Part shown: positions 1 through 5,248 of the stretch, piece after piece | Position numbering within the stretch: the stretch's first letter is position 1 | Layout of the letters: every line of letters starts with the position of its first letter | Source of the DNA: Lutibacter sp. | Lineage (GTDB): Bacteria; Bacteroidota; Bacteroidia; Flavobacteriales; Flavobacteriaceae | Direction: 5' to 3' | DNA: 7,741 bases | Assembly (NCBI RefSeq): GCF_021647475.1 | Contig: NZ_JAKIUR010000085.1 | Coordinates: 1 to 7,741, forward strand | Made by a program: the position numbers and the translations under genes | The notes under the pieces: generated by a model | Seen by the model: the letters and a program-made list of their open reading frames with translations, nothing else | Database searches by the model: none | What the model was told of the DNA's origin: nothing

Positions 1-123
1 CCTTGAACCTCCTGAAAAATGAACAAACTAAAAAACTGTCGGTTAAAAGCAAAAGACTCAAAGCGGCTTGGGATGAAGACTATTTATTAAGGATATTGAA
101 AATAAAAGTGTGAGTTTGCCCTG
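1..123 (+). mobile_element. Right end of an insertion sequence (probable ISAs1 family)
   Basis: The transposase-like C-terminus is followed at once by TGAGTTTGCCCTG (111-123). Read from the outside on the minus strand this begins CAGGGCAAACTCA, a plausible terminal inverted repeat. To its right the minus-strand receiver-domain gene begins to read as normal family sequence, so the junction is placed at about 123/124. If the element made an 8-10 bp target duplication, the copy here would be TAAATTTAGG or slightly shorter (124-133). The left end and other duplication copy lie outside the window, so the boundary is inferred from one side only. Confidence 0.5.
3..113 (+). CDS. C-terminal end of a transposase, ISAs1-family-like (partial, runs off the left edge)
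   Basis: An open frame enters from the left edge and stops at TGA 111-113, giving 36 residues. It includes the stretches LNLLKNEQ, KRLKAAWDEDYLL and RILKIKV. The pattern LNLLK, then a basic spacer, then KRLKAxWDxDYLLxxL, matches the extreme C-terminus of DDE transposases of the ISAs1 (H-repeat associated) family as I remember it. That assignment is by eye. The catalytic core lies outside the window. The stop codon is about 10 bases from the probable element end (TTTGCCCTG, ending near 123), as is usual for compact insertion sequences. The stretch is also richer in G and C than the gene it abuts, which fits separate origins. No start is visible, so the state of the rest of the gene is unknown. 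Confidence 0.6.
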   Translation: MNLLKNEQTKKLSVKSKRLKAAWDEDYLLRILKIKV

Positions 124-391
124 TAAATTTAGGTAACCAATTTAAAAATTGGTATACTTCAGGAATTATTGAGAAAGAGGATTTTTTTTTAATTCCATCA
201 ACCAATTCTGTGTCGAAAAAAACAAGATGTGGTAATTGATCTATAATCAAATTAATTGCTTCATCTTTGTTTCTTGCAATCCCTACACAACTATAATTAG
301 AATATTTTGTAAGTAGTTGCTGCAATTCATTTACATCATCTATTTGAGAATCTACAATAACATATTTGTATTTTTTTGAAGAATATAGCAT
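80..391 (-). pseudogene. Response-regulator receiver domain, truncated by an insertion sequence
   Basis: The 103-residue product opens like a CheY-type receiver domain of LytTR regulators: YKYVIVDSQIDD (residues 8-19) gives the beta-1 strand and acidic pocket (D14, D18, D19), and LPHLVFFDTEL (53-63) gives the beta-3 strand with D60 as the likely phospho-acceptor. After F89 the match ends. Residues 90-103 (TGQTHTFIFNILNK) are read from the insertion-sequence end, including its terminal CAGGG. The second half of the receiver and any LytTR DNA-binding domain are missing, so the product is unlikely to act as a normal transcription regulator. The ATG at 391 has no Shine-Dalgarno sequence, as usual in this phylum. 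A run of nine A residues encodes the three lysines 68-70 and could slip in replication. The partner kinase is not in the window. Confidence 0.6.
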
Positions 392-449
392 TTTATTATA
401 AAACGTTTATTGTACTCTTTAAAAATATCCTAAGTTTTAGAAACTAGAT

Positions 450-464
450 TACGGTTAAACCGTA
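450..464. promoter_or_regulatory. 7-bp dyad upstream of the truncated regulator gene
   Basis: TACGGTT and AACCGTA form a perfect inverted repeat around a single central base. It lies in the 130-base gap between the recombinase stop and the regulator start, about 60 bases upstream of the regulator ATG. There is no T-run beside it, and the loop is too small for a good terminator, so a protein-binding operator is the likelier reading. Function is inferred from symmetry and position only. Confidence 0.25.
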
Positions 465-521
465 TATTTTAAATTAAAATTGTATATGCCTATTCTTAAA
501 CTTTTCTGTAATATTTTAAGA

Positions 522-1790
522 TTAGCTCGATTTAGAAGACTTCTTAAAATTTGTGGTTGCATTAATTTTACCAGTTTTAAGGGTTAATTTATTTTTTAGA
601 ATATTCATATCTACACTCACTTTTCTATCCAAAATTTTAGCGTAGTGTTGTGTAGTTTTTAAGGATTTATGTCCTAACATTTTACTTACAGATTCTATTG
701 AAACTCCATTAGTTAGTGTTACTGTTGTAGCAAACGTATGACGTGCTAAATGGAAGGTTAGGTTTTTAGTAATTCCACACAAGTCAGCAATTTCTTTTAA
801 GTAGGCATTCATACGTTGATTACTTAATATTGGTAATAATCTTTCACTATTTAAAATTTTAGGGTGCTGATAATATTTATCCAAAATTATCTGTGCCATT
901 GGAAGAATTGGAATGTTACTCCTTGAATCCGTTTTTGCTCTTTTTGTATTAATCCATTTACTACCATCTATGCCAATTACAATATTGTCTTTTGTTAGTT
1001 TCTTTACATCAATATAAGCTAGACCAGTAAAACAACTAAAAATAAAAATATCTTTTACTAAATCCAGTCTTGGAATATGTACATTTTTTTCAATGATATT
1101 TTGAATTTCTTGTTCTGTTAAAAATTCTCTATCCACCGTTTTTAATCTTGCCTTCCAATTAAAAAAAGGATCTTTGCTAATCCAATCATATGCATAAGCA
1201 ATACGAACAATTTTTTTAAAATTAGTAATGTATTTTACTGCGGAATTATGACCACAGTTTCTTTCAGTTTTTAAATAATATTCAAAACTAGTTATAAATT
1301 TATGGTCTATATCCTGAACAGGAATATCATCCTGTTTGTATTCTTTTTTTATAAATTCTTTAACGTGTTTTTTTGCAGTTTTATATCGTAAAGCAGTTAA
1401 GGCTGCAAATTCTTTTCCAACTAACTTTTCAACTTGATTGTTATGATCCTGAAAGATTTTTAGTACCATTTTGTGTTCAATATCTTTACCAAGATAGGCG
1501 TCACGAATATTAATAGACGTGAAATGTTTTTCATGTTGAATAAATTGCTGATGTATTTTATTGATTTTGTTTGAAATTAAATCGATGTATTGATTAATTT
1601 CTTGAGCTTCACTTGAGAAACCTTTAACCTTACCCGCTTTTGAGTTCCATTTACCCAAACTTACTTTTCTTTGGATACTCAGTTCTGCACGCTTACCATT
1701 TACCGTAATTCTTAAATAAATATTGGCTTTTTGATTTCTATCTACTTTACTCCTTTTGATGTAAAATAGTAGTGAAAGTGAATTTTTCAT
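522..1790 (-). CDS. Tyrosine recombinase / site-specific integrase, Bacteroidetes CTnDOT-like type
   Basis: This DNA-breaking and -joining enzyme would insert or excise a mobile element through a 3'-phosphotyrosine intermediate. Numbering from the ATG at 1790 (422 aa), the N-terminus (NSLSLLFYIKRSK) and residues to about 85 form the arm-binding domain typical of Bacteroidetes integrases. Residues 100-205 are the SAM-like core-binding domain. The catalytic domain follows, with K286 in RAKTDSRSNIPIL, H347-x-x-R350 in HLARH, H374 in LGHKS and nucleophile Y383 in HYAKI. The usual first arginine (TGLR) is replaced by A258 in CFTGLAYIDV. The frame stays open back to a TTG at 1802, but the ATG matches family N-termini and is preferred. 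A weak -7-like TATATTTA sits at 1814-1821. The 3' end of tRNA-Ala lies 240 bases upstream, suggesting one end of an integrated element. No excisionase is visible. Confidence 0.9.
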   Translation of the reverse strand: MKNSLSLLFYIKRSKVDRNQKANIYLRITVNGKRAELSIQRKVSLGKWNSKAGKVKGFSSEAQEINQYIDLISNKINKIHQQFIQHEKHFTSINIRDAYLGKDIEHKMVLKIFQDHNNQVEKLVGKEFAALTALRYKTAKKHVKEFIKKEYKQDDIPVQDIDHKFITSFEYYLKTERNCGHNSAVKYITNFKKIVRIAYAYDWISKDPFFNWKARLKTVDREFLTEQEIQNIIEKNVHIPRLDLVKDIFIFSCFTGLAYIDVKKLTKDNIVIGIDGSKWINTKRAKTDSRSNIPILPMAQIILDKYYQHPKILNSERLLPILSNQRMNAYLKEIADLCGITKNLTFHLARHTFATTVTLTNGVSIESVSKMLGHKSLKTTQHYAKILDRKVSVDMNILKNKLTLKTGKINATTNFKKSSKSS

Positions 1791-1883
1791 ATTTTTTAGC
1801 AACTTTTAAAGTATAAATATACAAAAAATAAATCAAAAAATATTTTGAAGCCCTTGTTTTTTCAACGGTTACAGCATTATTCG

Positions 1884-1915
1884 GAGTCAGTTAATACTAA
1901 ATTTTTACTGACCCC
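1884..1915. repeat. Imperfect inverted repeat between recombinase and tRNA-Ala
   Basis: GGAGTCAGT (1884-1892) and ACTGACCCC (1907-1915) are inverted copies with one mismatch, separated by about 14 AT-rich bases. They lie upstream of the recombinase start in a 238-base gap (1791-2028) that holds no gene. The same gap also contains the tRNA terminator. Short repeats beside an integrase gene are candidates for recombinase-binding sites or for an operator controlling the integrase. Neither role can be shown here. Confidence 0.3.
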
Positions 1916-1962
1916 TATTTAGTCCCTTTTTATTTGATTTTTGTTAGTTTTAAATGAACTTT

Positions 1963-2005
1963 AAAAAAAATAAAAACCCTATAAACATAGTGTTTATAGG
2001 GTTTT
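1963..2005 (-). terminator. Rho-independent terminator after tRNA-Ala
   Basis: AAAACCCTATAAACA (1973-1987) pairs perfectly with 1991-2005, giving a 15-bp stem and a 3-base loop. Read on the minus strand the stem is followed by a long T-run (complement of the A-rich 1963-1976). It lies about 24 bases beyond the tRNA 3' end. It should end the usp-tRNA transcript and insulate the recombinase gene from it. The plus side is also T-rich, so it may work in both directions. Confidence 0.85.
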
Positions 2006-2028
2006 GTTGTTTTTTGGTTGTTTCAAAG

Positions 2029-2102
2029 TGGAGAAGATGGGAGTCGAACCCACGACCTCTTGACTGCCAGTCAAGCGCTCTAGCCAGCTGAGCTACATCC
2101 CC
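2029..2102 (-). tRNA. tRNA-Ala (anticodon GGC)
   Basis: The minus strand folds into a full 74-nt cloverleaf. The acceptor arms GGGGATG and CTTCTCC carry the G3-U70 wobble pair that marks alanine tRNAs. The D arm is GCTC/GAGC, the anticodon arm CTTGA-CTGGCAG-TCAAG places GGC at positions 34-36, and the T arm is GTGGG-TTCGACT-CCCAT. The discriminator base is A, and CCA is not encoded (ACT follows). One T-T mismatch occurs in the acceptor stem. It begins 9 bases after the universal stress protein stop codon on the same strand and ends shortly before a strong terminator, so read-through from that gene is likely unless a promoter lies inside it. Its 3' end faces the recombinase gene, a classical integration site for such enzymes. 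Confidence 0.95.
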
Positions 2103-2111
2103 AATTTAATT

Positions 2112-2906
2112 TTATAAATTTCCTTTTAAAATTAGTAAAGGAATTCTACTTTCAAAATCTACTTTTTTTATGTGATTTTGTTCCCAAAGTTTATTAAAAA
2201 ATCCTCGTTTTCGTCTTATAACACAAATCATATCAGGGTTAACTTCAAGTAAATGTTCTAATACTCCTTGAAAAACCGTTGCATTTTCACTATTTGTAAT
2301 AGTATCTGCAATAGTTTCAAAATCTTTATGTAATGAGTTGTCTTCAACTGCATTATGAGGAGTAATTACATGTAATAAATTTACTTTGGCACTAAAATTT
2401 TTTACTAAATCTTCTAAAGGCTCTAAAACTTTTGGTCTTCTAATTAAACCTGAACGTATGCTTAATAAAACAGTTTTAATTGCTTTAAACTTGTATCCTT
2501 TTGGTATAACTAGCATTGGTAATTCTGTTTGTTTTACTAATCCGCCAGTTATTCTTCCTAAATAAATAGATGAATCAGCCGCACTATTTTTTGCTGATGC
2601 AATTATTAAATCTATATTTAAAAGTGTAGCAACTCTATTAATGCTATCAACTATCTGACCCCTAACCGATTTAGCAATAATTTCAATTCCTTTTTTATCA
2701 ACATTTGCTAAAACATGAGCTAATTCTTCTTTGCTATCTCTTTCTAAAAGCTCATCCATATTTTTTAATGCTCCTGCAACTTTAGTAGTGCCAAAAACCT
2801 GAATTACATATATTTTAGCATTAATAACAGATGCAAAATCTATAGCATATTGCAAAGTGTAAATTGCTTTTTCAGAATCACCTAAAGGAACTAATATTGA
2901 TTTCAT
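2112..2906 (-). CDS. Universal stress protein, two tandem Usp domains
   Basis: The 264-residue protein is a cytoplasmic tandem UspA-like protein of the type common in flavobacteria. The first domain covers about 1-136, opening with MKSILVPLGDSEKA and closing with ELPMLVIPKG. The second covers about 140-264, with KTVLLSI, LLHVITPH, CVIRRKRGFFNKL and IPLLILKG. Such proteins modulate stress survival, and some bind ATP. Here the ATP-site features look eroded: the aspartate expected in VPxD is G9 (D10 follows), and the Gly-rich G-x2-G-x9-G-S/T loop is reduced to LGRITGG (116-122). I therefore infer a non-ATP-binding or altered form. The ATG at 2906 is the natural start because the Usp beta-1 strand follows directly. 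No Shine-Dalgarno sequence is present. tRNA-Ala follows after 9 bases and probably shares the transcript. Confidence 0.88.
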   Translation of the reverse strand: MKSILVPLGDSEKAIYTLQYAIDFASVINAKIYVIQVFGTTKVAGALKNMDELLERDSKEELAHVLANVDKKGIEIIAKSVRGQIVDSINRVATLLNIDLIIASAKNSAADSSIYLGRITGGLVKQTELPMLVIPKGYKFKAIKTVLLSIRSGLIRRPKVLEPLEDLVKNFSAKVNLLHVITPHNAVEDNSLHKDFETIADTITNSENATVFQGVLEHLLEVNPDMICVIRRKRGFFNKLWEQNHIKKVDFESRIPLLILKGNL

Positions 2907-2926
2907 ATAAACTAGTATTAAAACTC

Positions 2927-3120
2927 GTTGTGCATTTTAACTTTTTAAACCTACTGTTACGTCTGTTCGAGCCTGCCTGACGGCAAGGCAGGTAATTTTT
3001 GATAAAAAATTGTATTGAGAACGGCTGTTTTTAAATAAAAAACCTATTCTCGATACTAATTTTAAGCCTAAAAAGGCTAAAATTCACTCGAATTGACGAA
3101 ATTTTATCATAATGCACAAC
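2927..3120. repeat. Nested inverted-repeat element (MITE- or REP-like), about 194 bp
   Basis: Three pairs of inverted repeats sit one inside the other in the gap between ahcY and the stress-protein gene. The outer pair is GTTGTGCATT (2927-2936) and its exact complement (3111-3120). The middle pair is CGTCTGTTCGAG (2960-2971) against CTCGAATTGACG (3087-3098), 10 of 12 matching. The inner pair is GTATTGAGAA (3012-3021) against TTCTCGATAC (3047-3056), nine matches plus a G-T wobble, capped by GTTTTT/AAAAAC (3027-3043). Smaller hairpins fill the arms at 2972-2992, 2994-3011 and 3058-3084. No coding frame is evident. The CGTCA-TTCGAG and TTCTCGATAC words resemble a dispersed intergenic repeat I recall from flavobacterial genomes. 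That link is from memory. Confidence 0.65.
2972..2992. repeat. GC-rich short palindrome inside the larger repeat
   Basis: CCTGCCT (2972-2978) and AGGCAGG (2986-2992) form a 7-bp stem around GACGGCA. It is by far the most GC-rich stretch of the gap, and it sits only in the left arm, directly after TTCGAG. The right arm has no counterpart, so it looks like an insertion of one short repeat into another. Similar CCTGCCT-GACGGCA-AGGCAGG hairpins are familiar as intergenic repeats in Bacteroidetes, again from memory. Confidence 0.55.
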
Positions 3121-3146
3121 AGATTATTAATTTGATTTTCCAAAAA

Positions 3147-3154
3147 CAAATATA
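3147..3154 (-). promoter_or_regulatory. Candidate -7 box for the stress-protein transcript
   Basis: On the minus strand these bases read TATATTTG, a full match to the Bacteroidetes -7 consensus TAnnTTTG. It is just downstream of the ahcY terminator, where a promoter for the next minus-strand gene would be expected. A TTG (3170-3172) upstream is 15 bases away, a little close for a -33 element. If used, the messenger would have a leader of roughly 230 bases containing the whole nested repeat. Confidence 0.35.
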
Positions 3155-3157
3155 AAA

Positions 3158-3187
3158 AAAGCTTTATAGCAATTGCTATAAAGCTTT
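3158..3187 (-). terminator. Rho-independent terminator of ahcY
   Basis: AAAGCTTTATAGC and GCTATAAAGCTTT form a perfect 13-bp stem around the loop AATT. On the minus strand the stem runs into a T-run (complement of the A-run ending at 3160). It lies 20 bases after the ahcY stop codon, in the right place to end that transcript. The structure is symmetrical, but no plus-strand gene runs into it. Confidence 0.85.
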
Positions 3188-3206
3188 AAAATATTATATA
3201 TATTTA

Positions 3207-4523
3207 TTAATATCTGTAATAGTCTGGTTTAAAAGGTCCTTCAACTTTTACTCCAATATATTTCGCTTGATCTTCTCGTAAAGTTTCTAACTCAACACCA
3301 ATTTTAGCCAAATGTAAACGAGCCACTTTTTCATCTAAATATTTTGGAAGCATATACACTTTATTTTCATAAGCTTCTCTATTATTCCATAACTCCATTT
3401 GAGCTAATGTTTGATTTGTAAATGAATTACTCATTACAAAACTTGGGTGACCTGTGGCACAACCTAAGTTTACTAAACGACCTTCAGCTAAAATAATAAT
3501 CTCATTTTCTCCAATAGTATATTTATCAACTTGTGGTTTTATTTCAACTTTGGTATTTCCGTAATTTTTATTTAACCAAGCCATATCTAACTCATTATCA
3601 AAATGTCCGATATTACAAACAATAGTTTTATCTTTCATTTTTTTGAAATGTTTAGCTTGAACGATATCTTTATTTCCTGTAGTGGTAATAATAATATCTG
3701 CGTTTCCAACTACAGTATCTAATTTTTTTACTTCAAAACCTTCCATAGCAGCTTGCAATGCACAAATTGGATCAATTTCAGTAACAGTTACTATTGCACC
3801 TGTTCCTTTAAATGAAGCTGCTGTTCCTTTACCAACATCACCATAACCACAAACAACCACTCGTTTACCTGCTAGCATAATATCGGTTGCTCTACGAATT
3901 GCATCAACAGCACTTTCTCTACATCCGTATTTATTATCGAATTTAGATTTAGTAACCGAATCGTTTACATTAATAGCTGGTATTGGCAATGTTCCTGCAA
4001 TTACTCTATCGTATAAACGATGAACTCCAGTAGTAGTTTCTTCCGATAAACCGTTAATTCCTTTCGCTAATTCAGGATATTTATCTAATACCATATTGGT
4101 TAAATCTCCACCATCATCTAAAATTAAATTCAATGGTTTTTTATCTTCCCCAAAGAAAAGTGTTTGTTCTATACACCAATCAAATTCTTCTTCATTCATT
4201 CCTTTCCAAGCATATACTGAAACACCTGCAGCAGCAATGGCAGCAGCAGCTTGATCTTGAGTAGAAAAAATATTACAAGAACTCCAAGTTACCTCAGCAC
4301 CTAGTTCTATTAAAGTTTCAATCAACACTGCGGTTTGAATAGTCATATGTAAACAACCTGCAATTCTAGCTCCTTTTAAAGGTTTTTTACCTTTATATTC
4401 TTTTCGTAAACTCATTAAACCTGGCATTTCAGCTTCGGCTAATTCAATTTCTTTACGTCCCCAATCTGCAAGATTGATATCTTTTACTTTATATTTTACG
4501 TAAGTTGATGTTTCTGTACTCAT
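3207..4523 (-). CDS. ahcY: Adenosylhomocysteinase (S-adenosyl-L-homocysteine hydrolase)
   Basis: This cytoplasmic NAD-dependent enzyme (EC 3.13.2.1, formerly 3.3.1.1) splits S-adenosylhomocysteine into adenosine and homocysteine, relieving product inhibition of methyltransferases in the activated methyl cycle. All 438 residues fit the family. The substrate domain shows H59 and T61 in GCLHMTIQTA, D138 in LILDDGGD, EETTTGVH (161-168), and K192 and D196 in TKSKFDN. The Rossmann domain carries CGYGDVGKG (225-233). H307 lies in NIGHFDNE and H359 in TGHPSFVMSNSF. The C-terminus is GPFKPDYYRY, with the conserved K432 and Y436 that reach into the neighbouring subunit's NAD site. No key residue is missing. 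The ATG start gives the normal N-terminus. The gene stands alone, diverges from the five-gene plus-strand operon, and has its own terminator. Confidence 0.97.
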   Translation of the reverse strand: MSTETSTYVKYKVKDINLADWGRKEIELAEAEMPGLMSLRKEYKGKKPLKGARIAGCLHMTIQTAVLIETLIELGAEVTWSSCNIFSTQDQAAAAIAAAGVSVYAWKGMNEEEFDWCIEQTLFFGEDKKPLNLILDDGGDLTNMVLDKYPELAKGINGLSEETTTGVHRLYDRVIAGTLPIPAINVNDSVTKSKFDNKYGCRESAVDAIRRATDIMLAGKRVVVCGYGDVGKGTAASFKGTGAIVTVTEIDPICALQAAMEGFEVKKLDTVVGNADIIITTTGNKDIVQAKHFKKMKDKTIVCNIGHFDNELDMAWLNKNYGNTKVEIKPQVDKYTIGENEIIILAEGRLVNLGCATGHPSFVMSNSFTNQTLAQMELWNNREAYENKVYMLPKYLDEKVARLHLAKIGVELETLREDQAKYIGVKVEGPFKPDYYRY

Positions 4524-4547
4524 ATTTATTAAATTTGCTTTTTATTT

Positions 4548-4570
4548 AAAACAACCTAATATGTTGTTTT
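4548..4570 (-). other. Hairpin in the presumed ahcY leader
   Basis: AAAACAAC (4548-4555) pairs with GTTGTTTT (4563-4570) around a 7-base loop. It lies between the minus-strand -7 box and the ahcY start, so it would form near the 5' end of the ahcY messenger. No T-run follows on the minus strand, so it is not a terminator there. The leader is too short for a recognisable SAH or SAM riboswitch. A role in messenger stability is possible but unsupported. Confidence 0.3.
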
Positions 4571-4579
4571 TATATTTTG

Positions 4580-4587
4580 CAAAAGTA
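4580..4587 (-). promoter_or_regulatory. Candidate -7 box for ahcY
   Basis: The minus strand reads TACTTTTG, an exact TAnnTTTG match, 57 bases upstream of the ahcY ATG. No clear TTTG -33 element is seen at the usual distance. It lies 5 bases from the opposing -7 box for the plus-strand operon. Confidence 0.45.
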
Positions 4588-4592
4588 CAAAA

Positions 4593-4600
4593 TACCTTTG
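4593..4600 (+). promoter_or_regulatory. Candidate -7 box for the PPTase-led operon
   Basis: TACCTTTG matches TAnnTTTG exactly. It ends 9 bases before the ATG at 4610, so transcription would begin almost at the start codon and the message would be leaderless or nearly so. The nearest TTTG upstream (4576-4579) is 13 bases away, shorter than the usual -33 spacing, so the upstream half is uncertain. Confidence 0.5.
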
Positions 4601-4609
4601 AGAAACTAA

Positions 4610-5248
4610 ATGCCTTTATTTAAAACAATTATACCAAATAATTATACCACTGTTTTTGTGTGGAAAATTGATGAGTCTTTTGATGAATTGTTAAAAGGAA
4701 TTCAATTAACAAGCAATAGTTTAAAAAGACTAAATGCTATGAAATCAGAGTTACACCAACGTGGATTTTTAAGTGTTCGGCATTTATTAAAAAAAGCTGG
4801 TTATGCTGATAAAGATTTATATTATAATAGCAATGGCAAGCCTCATTTAAAAGATGGAAAACACATTTCTATTTCACATTCTTATCACTTTTCAGCTATA
4901 ATTATTAGTAATATTGAAGTGGGAATTGATATTGAAAAAAACAGAGAGAAAATTAAAATCATCCAAAATAAGTTTGTGAATTTTGAACGTGGTTTTATCT
5001 ATAAAGATGATGATAACATTCAGCAATTAACCGTTATTTGGGGAGCTAAAGAAAGTTTGTATAAAATTTATCCTTATGGTGGTTTAACGTTTAAAAATAA
5101 TATTGATATTAATTCCTTTAAAATTAAAGATAAAAAAACTACAGGAACTATAAAATTTAAAGATTGGAATAAAAAATATGCTATTCACTTTCAGCAATTA
5201 GAAGATTTTACGTTGGTTTATGCACTTGAAAATTTAAAAAATGAGTAA
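4610..5248 (+). CDS. 4'-phosphopantetheinyl transferase superfamily protein
   Basis: This family moves the phosphopantetheine arm from coenzyme A to a serine of an acyl, peptidyl or aryl carrier protein. Of its 212 residues, the signature parts are SISHS (87-91), VGIDIE (104-109) with magnesium ligands D107 and E109, and WGAKESLYK (144-152) with K147, E148 and K152. This is the two-motif Sfp/HetI-type layout in a protein of usual length, rather than the shorter AcpS type. The actual carrier protein cannot be read from the sequence: it may serve fatty acid synthesis or a secondary pathway encoded elsewhere. It is first in a tight operon, and its last codons overlap the next gene by 8 bases. 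The ATG at 4610 follows closely on a candidate promoter. Confidence 0.88.
   Translation: MPLFKTIIPNNYTTVFVWKIDESFDELLKGIQLTSNSLKRLNAMKSELHQRGFLSVRHLLKKAGYADKDLYYNSNGKPHLKDGKHISISHSYHFSAIIISNIEVGIDIEKNREKIKIIQNKFVNFERGFIYKDDDNIQQLTVIWGAKESLYKIYPYGGLTFKNNIDINSFKIKDKKTTGTIKFKDWNKKYAIHFQQLEDFTLVYALENLKNE

Noticed and set aside
1791..1802. Extension of the recombinase to a TTG start at 1802
   Set aside because: The added residues are not part of the usual N-terminus, which fits the ATG at 1790. No signal favours TTG.
1791..2028. Duplicate of the tRNA-Ala 3' end as an attachment site near the recombinase
   Set aside because: I compared this gap by eye with the tRNA 3' end and T arm and found no matching repeat beyond short chance words.
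4524..4609. SAM or SAH riboswitch upstream of ahcY
   Set aside because: The leader is under about 60 bases, holds only one 8-bp AT-rich hairpin, and lacks the conserved cores of these riboswitches.
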